The notes under the pieces are model-generated. The model saw only the letters and a program-made list of their open reading frames with translations, did not search any database and was not told the DNA's origin. The position numbers and the translations under genes are program-made. This document shows positions 51,437 to 59,752 of a stretch of 64,000 nt of DNA, in pieces. Origin of the DNA: Natronococcus sp. A-GB1 (GTDB lineage: Archaea > Halobacteriota > Halobacteria > Halobacteriales > Natrialbaceae); assembly GCF_029688845.1 (NCBI RefSeq), contig NZ_JARUKW010000001.1, positions 310,001 to 374,000 of the forward strand, written 5' to 3'. How positions within the stretch are numbered: position 1 is the first letter of the stretch; the number at the start of each line of letters is the position of its first letter.

Positions 51437-52150
51437 ATGAGTATCCCGTCGTTCGTCATCGGCATCGCCGGCGGCACGGGCGCCGGAAAGACGACGGTCT
51501 CCCGGACCGTCGCCGAGACGGTCGGCGAGGCCGTCACGCGGATCCCGCTTGACAACTACTACGAGGACCTCTCCCACCTCGACTACGAGGAGCGCGCCGA
51601 GGTCAACTACGACCACCCCGACGCCTTCGAGTGGGAGCTCCTGCGCGAGCAGCTCGACAGCCTGTTGATGGGCCAATCCATCGAGATGCCCCAGTACGAC
51701 TTCGAGCTCCACAACCGCAAGGACGAGCGCGTCACCGTCGCCCCCTCCGACGTGATCGTTCTCGAGGGGATCCTCTCGCTGTTCGACGAGCAGGTCCTCG
51801 AGATGCTCGACCTGAAGGTGTACGTGATGACCGACGCCGACGTCCGCATCCTCCGGCGGATCGAGCGCGACGTCATCGATCGGGGCCGCGGGCTCGAGGG
51901 CGTCATCGACCAGTACCTCGAGACGGTGAAGCCGATGCACGAGCAGTTCGTCGCGCCGACGAAGAAAAACGCCGACGTCATCATCCCCGAGGGGGCAAAC
52001 CGGATGGCCGTCGACCTGTTAGTCGAGAAGGTCGAGGCCGAACTCGCGCCCGGCGATCCCGACGAGAACGACCGCGCGTTTCCCCTCGAGGTCGGCGAGG
52101 ATCGGCCGACGCGGGTCGACCTAGAATCGACGAACCGTTCCGACGGCTGA
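51437..52150 (+). CDS. udk: uridine kinase
   Basis: A 237-residue P-loop kinase that phosphorylates uridine (and cytidine) to the monophosphate. Walker A is GGTGAGKTT at residues 12-20, the base/ribose site includes PLDNYYEDLSHLDYEERAEV and the lid RRIERDVIDRGRG. It provides salvage of pyrimidine nucleosides and may compete with the phosphorylase route encoded at 18594-22699. The C-terminal 30 residues are an acidic haloarchaeal tail. ATG 51437 is preferred to GTG 51434. Confidence 0.93.
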   Translation: MSIPSFVIGIAGGTGAGKTTVSRTVAETVGEAVTRIPLDNYYEDLSHLDYEERAEVNYDHPDAFEWELLREQLDSLLMGQSIEMPQYDFELHNRKDERVTVAPSDVIVLEGILSLFDEQVLEMLDLKVYVMTDADVRILRRIERDVIDRGRGLEGVIDQYLETVKPMHEQFVAPTKKNADVIIPEGANRMAVDLLVEKVEAELAPGDPDENDRAFPLEVGEDRPTRVDLESTNRSDG

Positions 52151-52224
52151 TACTACGGCGGTCCGGACGACGCGGGCCGGCGTAATTCTCTACCGTTAAG
52201 TAGTCGGTCGACCGATGGCCCGGT

Positions 52225-53241
52225 ATGCAGATCGCGATTCTCGCCCACGAGAAGTTCCCGGACCGGGCCAAGACGGCTCTCGGAGTACTGCGCTACGCCG
52301 ACTACGACGTCGAGGCCGTCCTCGACCGCGACAGCGCCGGCAGCCGAGTACAGGATCACGTCTCCGACGTCCAGGACGCCCCGATCGTCGAGGGGATGGA
52401 CGACGTCGGGAACGTCGACGCCCTCCTGATCGGGATCGCCCCCATCGGCGGCGGCTTCGACGAGAGCTGGCGCGAGGACGTCCGGACCGCACTCGAGCGC
52501 GGCTGCGACGTCATCTCCGGGCTCCACTTCTTCCTCGCCGAGGACGAGGAGTTCGCCGCCCTCGCCGAGGAGAACGACTGCGAGCTGTGGGACGTCCGCA
52601 AACCCCACGACGAGCTGACGGTCGCCGACGGCGTCGCCGGCGACGTCGACGCCGAGGTCATCCTGACAGTCGGCACCGACTGCTCGGTCGGCAAGATGAC
52701 CGTCTCGATGGAGCTGGCCCGCGACGCCCGCGAGGCCGGCTACGACGCCGCCGTGATCCCGACTGGTCAGACCGGCATCATGATTGAGGGCTGGGGGAAC
52801 CCGATCGACCGCGTCGTCTCGGACTTCACCGCGGGCGCCGTCGAGGAGATGATCCTCGAGAAGGGCGACGAGCACGACTACCTCTTCGTCGAGGGCCAGG
52901 GTAGCATCGTCCACCCGGCGTACTCGGCGGTCACCTGCGGTATCCTCCACGGCTCGATGGCCGACCAGCTCGTGCTCTGTCACGAGGCCGGCAAGGAGTC
53001 GATCCACGGCTACGAGGACTTCGAGCTGCCCTCGATTCAGGCGTACGTCGACCTCTACGAGGACCTCGCCGAGCCCGTTGCCGACGCCACGATCACCGCG
53101 GGCGCGATCAACACGAGCCACCTCGAGGACGACGACGAGGCGAAACGGGCCGTCGACGAGTACGTCGAGGAACTCGGCGCGCCCGCAAGCGACGTGATCC
53201 GGTTCGGCACGGACGACTTGCTGGAGGCGCTGCTCGAATGA
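52225..53241 (+). CDS. dgcN: D-glutamate N-acetyltransferase-type protein DgcN (DUF1611)
   Basis: A 338-residue DUF1611 protein. The C-terminal P-loop-like region has TVGTDCSVGKMTVSMELARD at about residues 149-168, and GIMIEGWGNPIDRVVSDF and EGQGSIVHPAYS are family motifs. In marine bacteria and haloarchaea DgcN acetylates D-glutamate to N-acetyl-D-glutamate, which the racemase DgcA turns to the L form. The next gene overlaps by four bases and encodes the matching racemase, which supports the assignment. Acetyl transfer is known from family studies, not visible here. Confidence 0.85.
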   Translation: MQIAILAHEKFPDRAKTALGVLRYADYDVEAVLDRDSAGSRVQDHVSDVQDAPIVEGMDDVGNVDALLIGIAPIGGGFDESWREDVRTALERGCDVISGLHFFLAEDEEFAALAEENDCELWDVRKPHDELTVADGVAGDVDAEVILTVGTDCSVGKMTVSMELARDAREAGYDAAVIPTGQTGIMIEGWGNPIDRVVSDFTAGAVEEMILEKGDEHDYLFVEGQGSIVHPAYSAVTCGILHGSMADQLVLCHEAGKESIHGYEDFELPSIQAYVDLYEDLAEPVADATITAGAINTSHLEDDDEAKRAVDEYVEELGAPASDVIRFGTDDLLEALLE

Positions 53242-54278
53242 GCCTCGAGACCACGTTCGAACGCCACAGTCTTCCACTCGAGTTCCCCTTCGGCATCGCC
53301 CGGGGAACGGCGACCGAGGCCGAGGTCGTCACCGTCCGGATCGAGGACGACGAGGGCCGGGTCGGGGTCGGCGGTGCGGGTCCCTCGCCGCACTACGGCG
53401 AGACACCCGAGACCGTCGCCGCCGTTCTTCCGGAGCTGCTCGCGGTCGTCGAGGACGTCGGCGACCCCCACGAACTCGAGCGGATCGAGCGCCGCATGCG
53501 CGAGACCGTCAACCGAAATCCGGCGGCCCGCTGTGCGGTCAGCATTGCGCTCCACGACCTTGCAGCCAAGCGCCTGGGGGTACCGCTCTACCGATACTGG
53601 GGGCTCGATCCCGAGGAAACGCTCGAGACCTCCTATACGATCGGGCTCGACGATCCCGAGACAATGCGCGAGAAGACTGAGACGGCCCTCGAGCGCGGCC
53701 ACGGACGGCTGAAGGTCAAGCTCGGCACCGACCGCGACGTCGAAATCGTCCGGACGATTCGCTCGGTCGCACCCGATGTCGACCTGTTCGTCGACGCCAA
53801 CGAGGCCTGGACGCCCCGCGAGGCGGTGTCGAAAATCGACCGCCTCGCTGAGTTCGACCTCGAGTTCGTCGAACAGCCCGTCGCCGCCGAGGACCCGGAG
53901 GGGCTACGGTTCGTCTACGAGCGCTCGTCGCTGCCGATCGCGGCCGACGAGTCCTGCGTTAGCCTCGAGGACGTTCCACAGATCGCCGACCGGTGTGACA
54001 TCGCGAACCTGAAGCTGATGAAGTGCGGGGGCCTCCGCGAGGCCAAACGGATGATCCACACCGCCCGCGCCCACGGGCTCGAGGTGATGTGTGGCTGCAT
54101 GACCGAATCGAACGCCTCCATCGCGGCGGCCTGTCACCTCGCGCCGCTGCTCGACTACGCCGATCTGGACGGCTCCCTGCTGCTCGAGGAGGACCCGTAC
54201 TCGGGGGTTGCGATGCCCGGCGGCGAGATCGATCTGGCGGGGCTCGAGCGAGCCGGCACCGGCGCCGCGCTCGAGTAG
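53238..54278 (+). CDS. dgcA: enolase-superfamily epimerase, N-acetyl-D-glutamate racemase-type DgcA
   Basis: A 346-residue MLE-subgroup enzyme. The first catalytic lysine is in GRLKVKLG, the metal ligands are in LFVDANEAW (Asp), LEFVEQPV (Glu) and AADESCVS (Asp), and the opposite lysine is in NLKLMKCGG. The Lys-Lys arrangement is that of 1,1-proton transfer racemases such as dipeptide epimerase. The four-base overlap with dgcN implies translational coupling and a shared pathway from D-glutamate to L-glutamate. Dipeptide epimerase activity is the alternative. Confidence 0.88.
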   Translation: MSLETTFERHSLPLEFPFGIARGTATEAEVVTVRIEDDEGRVGVGGAGPSPHYGETPETVAAVLPELLAVVEDVGDPHELERIERRMRETVNRNPAARCAVSIALHDLAAKRLGVPLYRYWGLDPEETLETSYTIGLDDPETMREKTETALERGHGRLKVKLGTDRDVEIVRTIRSVAPDVDLFVDANEAWTPREAVSKIDRLAEFDLEFVEQPVAAEDPEGLRFVYERSSLPIAADESCVSLEDVPQIADRCDIANLKLMKCGGLREAKRMIHTARAHGLEVMCGCMTESNASIAAACHLAPLLDYADLDGSLLLEEDPYSGVAMPGGEIDLAGLERAGTGAALE

Positions 54279-54280
54279 CG

Positions 54281-55054
54281 TCAGAGCACGAGGTAGATCC
54301 CGGTCGGAACGAGGACGATCCCCAGGACCAGCTCGAGTCGGGACGGATCGACCCGGTGGGCGACCAGCCAGCCGGCGACGGCGCCGACGGCGATCGGCAC
54401 CGCGAGTAGTCCCGCGAGCGCGACCGAAACGGCGTCCTGCAGGTAGTAGCCACCGACGGCGAAGCCGGAGATGAAGATCGCCTGGAGCTGTGCGACCCCC
54501 AGCGCCGCGAGCATCGGGACGCCCAGTAGGACGAGCGCCGGCACGGCGAGGACGGGACCGCCGACGCCGACTAGCCCGCCGACGGCGCCCAACGCGAGCC
54601 CGAGCCCAGCAAAGACGAGCCGTCCGCCCCTCGATTCCGGGCCGACGGCGGCCAGCGACGGCAGCCCTCGGAGTCGACGGTACGCCAGTAAGATCCCGGT
54701 ACAGACGATGAGGAGCCCCAGCAGGATCCCAAACAGTCGTCGCGAGACGAACGCGTTTAGGACGGACCCGGCCAGCGCACCCAGCACGCTCGAGCCCGCG
54801 AGGACCGTCGCCAGCGCTCGTCCCTCCCGTCCGACCAGCTCGCCCGAGCGCGCGTAGCCGACGACGCCGATCACTCCCACGAGAACGAACAGCACGTGGG
54901 CGGTGCCCGCGATCTCCGCCGAGGACAGCGGCGTCAGCAGGTAGAGCGCGATCGTCACGAAGATCCCGCCTGCGCCGACCGTCGTGCAGCCGATCCCCGA
55001 CAGCAGGGCGACGAGGAGCAACGCGAGGAGGACCTCGAACGGGACGGGGACCAT
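54281..55054 (-). CDS. TauE/SafE family exporter
   Basis: A 257-residue membrane protein with seven to eight helices and two repeats, each with Gly-rich packing (GIGCTTVGAGGIFVTIALYL; GAVGGLVGVGGPVLAVPALV). The family exports sulfite or organosulfonates. It converges on dgcA with two bases in between. The ATG at 55054 starts with MVPVPFEVLLALLLVAL; the open frame runs a further 173 codons upstream with no coding character. Confidence 0.88.
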   Translation of the reverse strand: MVPVPFEVLLALLLVALLSGIGCTTVGAGGIFVTIALYLLTPLSSAEIAGTAHVLFVLVGVIGVVGYARSGELVGREGRALATVLAGSSVLGALAGSVLNAFVSRRLFGILLGLLIVCTGILLAYRRLRGLPSLAAVGPESRGGRLVFAGLGLALGAVGGLVGVGGPVLAVPALVLLGVPMLAALGVAQLQAIFISGFAVGGYYLQDAVSVALAGLLAVPIAVGAVAGWLVAHRVDPSRLELVLGIVLVPTGIYLVL

Positions 55055-55205
55055 CGCGTACGGACGGCTACGCTCGCCCTGTGTGAAGTGTCCAGGGGTC
55101 CGCGATCGGTCAGGGCGTCGGCGTACACTCGATTCCGTATCGTGCACTCCGCGAGCGGTTCGAAGCGACGACAGTCGTTTCGACCGCCAAAATCGCTTAA
55201 CACGA

Positions 55206-55261
55206 CGTGAGTCGTGCGACGTACTGCCATGAGCGATAGCGATGGCGGTACACGACTCACG
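55206..55261 (+). repeat. 11-bp inverted repeat flanking the start codon of the His-rich gene
   Basis: cgtgagtcgtg (55206-55216) and cacgactcacg (55251-55261) are perfect inverted copies. The ATG at 55229 lies in the loop. In RNA this could hide or expose the start; in DNA it could be an operator pair. Confidence 0.45.
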
Positions 55262-56272
55262 CGACGAGCACTGCTGGGGGCCGGCGCCGGAACGGTCGCA
55301 CTCTCGACGGTCGGCACCGCACAGGCCGACGGAGAGCGCGAACGCGGACTGCTTTCCGGACGGTGTCCCGAGTCGACGCTCCGACCGAGTATGGGCCACT
55401 GCGCAGGTGCGAGCATGGAGGGGTGTGCCGACGATCACCCCGTTACGATCGAGCTCCGGGAGGCCGTCGAGGAGACCCTCGAGCACCGGTATCCCGACGC
55501 TGGCGCCCTGCTCGAGGCGGGGTTCAAACCCTACTTCGATACGCTCGACGGCGACGACGACGGCTGGTCCCACTGGCTGAATCCGGAGTACATCGGCGAC
55601 GACGCCGTCCTCGATCCGGAGCGTCCGGAGTCGGTGCTGGTCGACAACGACTCCTGGCGCTCGATCGGGGTCATGTTCATCGCGACCCGCGACGGCGAGC
55701 CGATCTCACCGCCGCCGGCGGTGTACGAGGCCGACGACGAGACCTGGGAGGGGCCACCCGAGGACGGGGACTACCACGAAGACCACGACCGTCACCCGGA
55801 CGACGATCGCGACCATCATCACCCAGAGGACGATCACGACCACCCGCACGACGATCGCGACCATCATCACCCAGAGGACGATCACGACCACCCGCACGAC
55901 GACCACGATCACCACCCCGACGGCGATCCTGACCGCTGCTCGCCGTGGCACTACCACGCCGGCGCGCCGGGACGACTCGCCTGGTGGTACTATCGGACGG
56001 TATACGAGGGGTCCTACCGCGAGGGCGAGCTGGCGCCACCCTGCCGGACGCCCTGTATGATGCACGTCTGGACCGTCGACCACCCCGAGGGCGTCTACGC
56101 TCACGGCGGGCCCCCGCCGGAGTACCGCGAACGCGAGCCGGCCGACGATCCGGGGTTCGACACCGACTCCGAGCCCGGCGAGGACGAGCTCGGCTGGGAC
56201 GTACTCCCCGACGAGGAGGTCCCGGATCGGCTCCCCGAGTCGTTCTCGCTGGCCGACGGGCTCGGGCTGTAG
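55229..56272 (+). CDS. Tat-exported His-rich protein with tandem repeat
   Basis: A 347-residue protein. The signal is TRLTRRALLGAGAGTVALST with a cleavage-like site after GTAQA. Cysteines occur in the conserved-looking GRCPESTLRPSMGHCAGASM and EGCADDH. Residues about 180-232 are a His/Asp-rich region built of a 16-residue unit with DHHHPEDDHDHPH, twice perfect plus a partial third. Further His/Cys follow (CSPWHYHAGAPGR, PPCRTPCMMHVW). This suggests binding of zinc, copper or nickel outside the cell. No family was recognised. It is separated by 174 bp from the divergent TauE gene. Confidence 0.7.
   Translation: MSDSDGGTRLTRRALLGAGAGTVALSTVGTAQADGERERGLLSGRCPESTLRPSMGHCAGASMEGCADDHPVTIELREAVEETLEHRYPDAGALLEAGFKPYFDTLDGDDDGWSHWLNPEYIGDDAVLDPERPESVLVDNDSWRSIGVMFIATRDGEPISPPPAVYEADDETWEGPPEDGDYHEDHDRHPDDDRDHHHPEDDHDHPHDDRDHHHPEDDHDHPHDDHDHHPDGDPDRCSPWHYHAGAPGRLAWWYYRTVYEGSYREGELAPPCRTPCMMHVWTVDHPEGVYAHGGPPPEYREREPADDPGFDTDSEPGEDELGWDVLPDEEVPDRLPESFSLADGLGL
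55802..55897 (+). repeat. perfect 48-bp tandem repeat, two copies
   Basis: 55802-55849 and 55850-55897 are identical copies of a 48-bp unit starting gacgatcgcgaccatcatca and ending cacccgcac. A partial third unit follows to about 55921. It encodes the His-rich repeats and is prone to copy-number change. Confidence 0.9.
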
Positions 56273-56284
56273 CCGCCCCGCTCG

Positions 56285-56734
56285 CTACGCCGAGCGCCAC
56301 CGATCGAGCGCCTCGAGTACCCGTTCGACCGCTTCCGTAGCCGACAGCTCGTCGGTGTCGACCTCGAGATCGGCCGCGGGCTCGTCGAACTCCCGGTAGA
56401 CGACGTGGACGCCCTGCTCGTCGATCGCGTCCTCGCGACGACGGTTTCGCTCGAGGCAGGTCTCGAGGCTCGCGGTCACGAGGACGAACCGAACGTCGCC
56501 GAAGGTTCGGAACTGGTCCTGCCACTCCCGCCGGTAGAAGGTGCCGTCGACCAGCCAGGTGACGTCGTCGGGTCCGGCGACGACTCGCTTGAAGAGGCGC
56601 TCGTAGGTCCGCCTCGAGAAGTCGTCGGAGTGGAGCAGGCGAACCGACTCGCCGTGGGCCTCGAGTCGGTCGGCGACGCGGGTCGCGACGGTCGTCTTGC
56701 CCGCACCAGGTGGCCCGCAGATGACGACGGTCAC
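56285..56734 (-). CDS. small P-loop kinase (adenylylsulfate kinase/PSTK-like)
   Basis: A 149-residue P-loop NTPase: Walker A CGPPGAGKTT at residues 6-15, then RLLHSDDFSRRTYERLF, TWLVDGTFYRREWQD and FVLVTASLETCLERNRRRED as lid. Such small kinases act on adenylylsulfate, on L-seryl-tRNA or on other small molecules. The short length and the LVDGTF segment fit the PSTK/AAA33-like family, but the substrate remains open. It is convergent with the His-rich gene by 12 bp. Confidence 0.82.
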   Translation of the reverse strand: MTVVICGPPGAGKTTVATRVADRLEAHGESVRLLHSDDFSRRTYERLFKRVVAGPDDVTWLVDGTFYRREWQDQFRTFGDVRFVLVTASLETCLERNRRREDAIDEQGVHVVYREFDEPAADLEVDTDELSATEAVERVLEALDRWRSA

Positions 56735-56836
56735 GGGCTCGGAGAGGTGCCGAACGCCCTTCCGCGTTCGGATCGTCGAGACGGATCAGGCGACGCGCGT
56801 CACAGCCATATCGAAACTGGCGATCGACGAACCGTT

Positions 56837-57874
56837 TCAGTCCCAGTCGATCTCCTCGTTGCGGTTCGACTCCCGGAGGATGAACGGGCCGATCGCCAGC
56901 GTCCGCTTGGCCATCGTTCCGAGCCGCAACACGAACGCGACCAGCAGGAGGAAGGGTACGATCGAGACCGTCGCCGCCGCCACGACGACCCAGACGACGG
57001 CGTCGATTCCGAGGGCGGTACCCGACACCGCGTCGGCGTCAAAGAAGGCAATCATCGACATCGCCACGATCAGTGAGGGTACCGAGACGTACATGATCCC
57101 CCGCGAGAGGTTGATCAACTCCCACTGGAAGTACAGCGTCTTGAAATGTTCACGGGCGAGCCCGAACAGCTTCAGCGACTCGAGCAGCTGGTCGTGGGCT
57201 TCCCGGGCCTCGTCGGTAAAGGAGTCGGCGTGGACGTTGCGCAGCCGACGAGCGCGGAAGATCTTCCAGGAGTAGTTGTAGTCGAGCGCCGATTTGATGA
57301 CCTCGTAGGTGCCGAACTGGGCGTCGTCCAGTTCGTCGTGGACCGTCTCCGCGTGGCTCGTGACGTTGTCGACGAAGTCGTCCACCCGCTCCTCGAACTC
57401 CTCGTCGCGACTGTCGTCGACGGCCTCGCGGAACTCGGCCGCCCGGTCCTGCGAGGCGTCAATGATCGCCTGCAGGAACGACGCGGGATCCGGCGGACTG
57501 ATCGGCGCGTCGATCACGTTCTCGACATCCTCGTGGAACTCGAGCGACCCCTCGAGGCGCCCGCGCTGATCGTCGACGGCGCCCAGCTCCTGGGAGAGGA
57601 CGAGCTGGTTGATCGTCAGGACGAGCGTGACACCGGTGATCAGCGAGGTCACGAGCGCCTGAAACAGGAAGTGGACCGGTTCCTTCTCTCCCATCAGCGC
57701 CCGCAGGGAGACCGGACTCACCTGGCTGATCACGAGCAGCCCGACGAACGCGAACGCGGCGAGCAAGACCGTGACGAACCACCGGTTGCCGTTCAGCAGG
57801 AGCCACAGCTTCCATCTCGGGTTCGAACTCCGTTCGACCATCGTATCGGCGGGCTGCGAACTGTCGTCGCTCAT
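56837..57874 (-). CDS. four-helix membrane protein with large helical loop, paralogue 1
   Basis: A 345-residue protein. Two membrane helices at about 32-54 and 68-94 (ending INQLVLSQE) are followed by about 150 residues of soluble helical sequence (EFHEDVENVIDAP, RDEEFEERVDDFVDN, REHFKTLYFQWEL). Two further helices lie at about 240-265 and 280-310. The related gene at 57940-59022 has the same layout and the signatures INQLILSRE and REHFKTTYLQREL. No known family was recognised. The long acidic cytosolic or external domain may bind a partner. Confidence 0.7.
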   Translation of the reverse strand: MSDDSSQPADTMVERSSNPRWKLWLLLNGNRWFVTVLLAAFAFVGLLVISQVSPVSLRALMGEKEPVHFLFQALVTSLITGVTLVLTINQLVLSQELGAVDDQRGRLEGSLEFHEDVENVIDAPISPPDPASFLQAIIDASQDRAAEFREAVDDSRDEEFEERVDDFVDNVTSHAETVHDELDDAQFGTYEVIKSALDYNYSWKIFRARRLRNVHADSFTDEAREAHDQLLESLKLFGLAREHFKTLYFQWELINLSRGIMYVSVPSLIVAMSMIAFFDADAVSGTALGIDAVVWVVVAAATVSIVPFLLLVAFVLRLGTMAKRTLAIGPFILRESNRNEEIDWD

Positions 57875-57939
57875 CGCTTCGAACGGTGGTAGGAGTATCG
57901 GTCAAAAATACGTGCGGCCGGCAGCGAGCAGGTGCCGGC

Positions 57940-59022
57940 TCAGTCCGACTGTGACGCCGACGAGCCGGGTTCGGAGTCCTCACCGTACGTCACCTCGAAC
58001 GGTCCCTCGGAGGGGTCCTTCTGGGGGACCATCGGTCCCGTCGACGCCGTCCGACGGGTGATCGTCGCCGTCCGGAGGATGAACGTCGTGAGGAGCGCGA
58101 GCGGAAGGACGACAACCGAGATGAGCCCGGCGACGACGTACGGAAGGTAGACGAGGCTGATCGAGGGACCCGCGAAGTCCGCGTAGATGAACCCGAGCAG
58201 CATCGCCGAGAAGATCGAGGGGATGCCACAGTAGATCGTCAGCTGTGAGAACCGGGTGAGCTCTCGCTGCAGGTAGGTCGTCTTGAAGTGTTCGCGGGCA
58301 ATGTCGAACAGCATCAGCGTCTCGACCAGGTCGTCTATCGCGTCGTGGGCCGCCTCGGGAAGCTCGTCGTGGTGTCGGTCACAGAGGTGTCTGGCGACGT
58401 AGAGGTGCCAGGACTCGTCGTAACTGATCGTCGCAGCGACGGTGTTGAACGTCCCGAACGCCGTTTCCTCGAGCGTCTCGTCCATCAGCTCGGTGCTCTC
58501 TTTGACGTCGGCTGCGTACTGCGTCACTTGGTTCTTGACGTCGTCGTCCTCGATGCCGGCGACGGCGTCCTCGAGGTCGCCGGCGCGGTCGTGCATCGCG
58601 TTGACGAGCAGCCGGATGAGTCGCGTGGGTGAGGCCGGACTCGCCGGCACCGACGTGACCCTGGCGACGTCTTCGCGAAACGACATCACGCCCTCGAGTT
58701 TGTCCTTCGACTCGCTGGCCGAGGTGAACTCCCGTGAGAGGATGAGCTGGTTGATCGAGACGACGAGCGTGACCAGCGAGAACGTGCCCGCGATCATACC
58801 GCCAGCCGCCCGCGTGATGGAGTCGTCGTTGACGATGCTGATGATGCCGATATCCTGAAGCACGAGAAACGTGAGAAACACCGCGGCAGAGATCCCGATT
58901 GCAAGGAACAGCCGATCCCCATCGACCAGAAACCAGTCACGGACGCGCGCCCACGAACTCGTCCATCTCCCGACCTCCGCCCCGTAGGACTCGAGGGACT
59001 CGTCGGACTGCGACGAACTCAT
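57940..59022 (-). CDS. four-helix membrane protein with large helical loop, paralogue 2
   Basis: A 360-residue paralogue of the gene 65 bp downstream. The start MSSSQSDESLESYG at 59022 is chosen because the N-terminus is short in the paralogue; the open frame runs 17 codons further. The layout is two helices (YLSI-type GISAAVFLTFLVLQDIGI and GTFSLVTLVVSINQ), a helical domain with SYDESWHLYVARH and REHFKTTYLQRELTR, and two more helices. The pair are likely expressed together and might form a heteromer. Function unknown. Confidence 0.7.
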   Translation of the reverse strand: MSSSQSDESLESYGAEVGRWTSSWARVRDWFLVDGDRLFLAIGISAAVFLTFLVLQDIGIISIVNDDSITRAAGGMIAGTFSLVTLVVSINQLILSREFTSASESKDKLEGVMSFREDVARVTSVPASPASPTRLIRLLVNAMHDRAGDLEDAVAGIEDDDVKNQVTQYAADVKESTELMDETLEETAFGTFNTVAATISYDESWHLYVARHLCDRHHDELPEAAHDAIDDLVETLMLFDIAREHFKTTYLQRELTRFSQLTIYCGIPSIFSAMLLGFIYADFAGPSISLVYLPYVVAGLISVVVLPLALLTTFILRTATITRRTASTGPMVPQKDPSEGPFEVTYGEDSEPGSSASQSD

Positions 59023-59213
59023 AACTACAGGTTCAGCGCGCCCGGCAATAAGGTACCCCGTTGCACACGACAACCCGATGTGACGGGCTCACACAACCGT
59101 ACGCGGTTGGTCGCCCGTCAGACGGATCCATCAGGCTTCAGACTGAAATACGCTCGCACCGTCGGTTCGGTCATGATCAGTTACGACGGGCGCCCTCGAA
59201 CGTGGTGTTGCCG

Positions 59214-59711
59214 ATGATGAGCGGCACCCGATCGACGCGACGGCGCGTGCTCGGTGCCGTCGGTGCGGGCGCCGTGATCACCCTCGCGGGATGTGGTGAC
59301 ATTACGGGGAGCGACGCGCCGGACTACGAGTCCGGCGAAATCGGCGAGATCGACGGCGAGGACCGATCGGCGGAGGAGATGACCGCCGCCGAATCGCTCG
59401 CCGAAATCGAGCCCAACGAGGGCGTGACGACGCTCGAGTCACTCTCGCTCGAGTCCCACGAATTCGTTATGGAGGACGACTACCGGGGGCCGACCGTACA
59501 GGGAACCGTCGAGAACACCGGCGACGACCGGATCCAGCTGATCGAGATCCGCGTGCGGGTGTACAACGACGAGGGCGAACAGGTCGGTCGGTACCTCGAC
59601 GTCGGGGGTGACCTCGACCCCGGTGCCAGCTGGTCGTTTACCGTCATCATCCTTGAACCGCTGGCGGACATCGACGACTACGAGGTCGCCGCGATCGGTA
59701 CCCCGGCGTAG
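59214..59711 (+). CDS. Tat lipoprotein with FxLYD domain, copy A
   Basis: A 165-residue lipoprotein. TRRRVLGAVGAGAVITLAGC is a Tat signal ending in a lipobox with Cys at about position 27. The C-terminal FxLYD domain shows DDYRGPTVQGTVEN followed by IEIRVRVYNDEGEQVGRYLD. Such domains are small immunoglobulin-like units on the cell surface. A paralogue with nearly the same domain lies at 61176. ATG 59217 is an equal candidate for the start. Confidence 0.82.
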   Translation: MMSGTRSTRRRVLGAVGAGAVITLAGCGDITGSDAPDYESGEIGEIDGEDRSAEEMTAAESLAEIEPNEGVTTLESLSLESHEFVMEDDYRGPTVQGTVENTGDDRIQLIEIRVRVYNDEGEQVGRYLDVGGDLDPGASWSFTVIILEPLADIDDYEVAAIGTPA

Positions 59712-59752
59712 GTCCTTCCCGGCCGTCTCTGGATGGACTACCGGGCGAGCGG

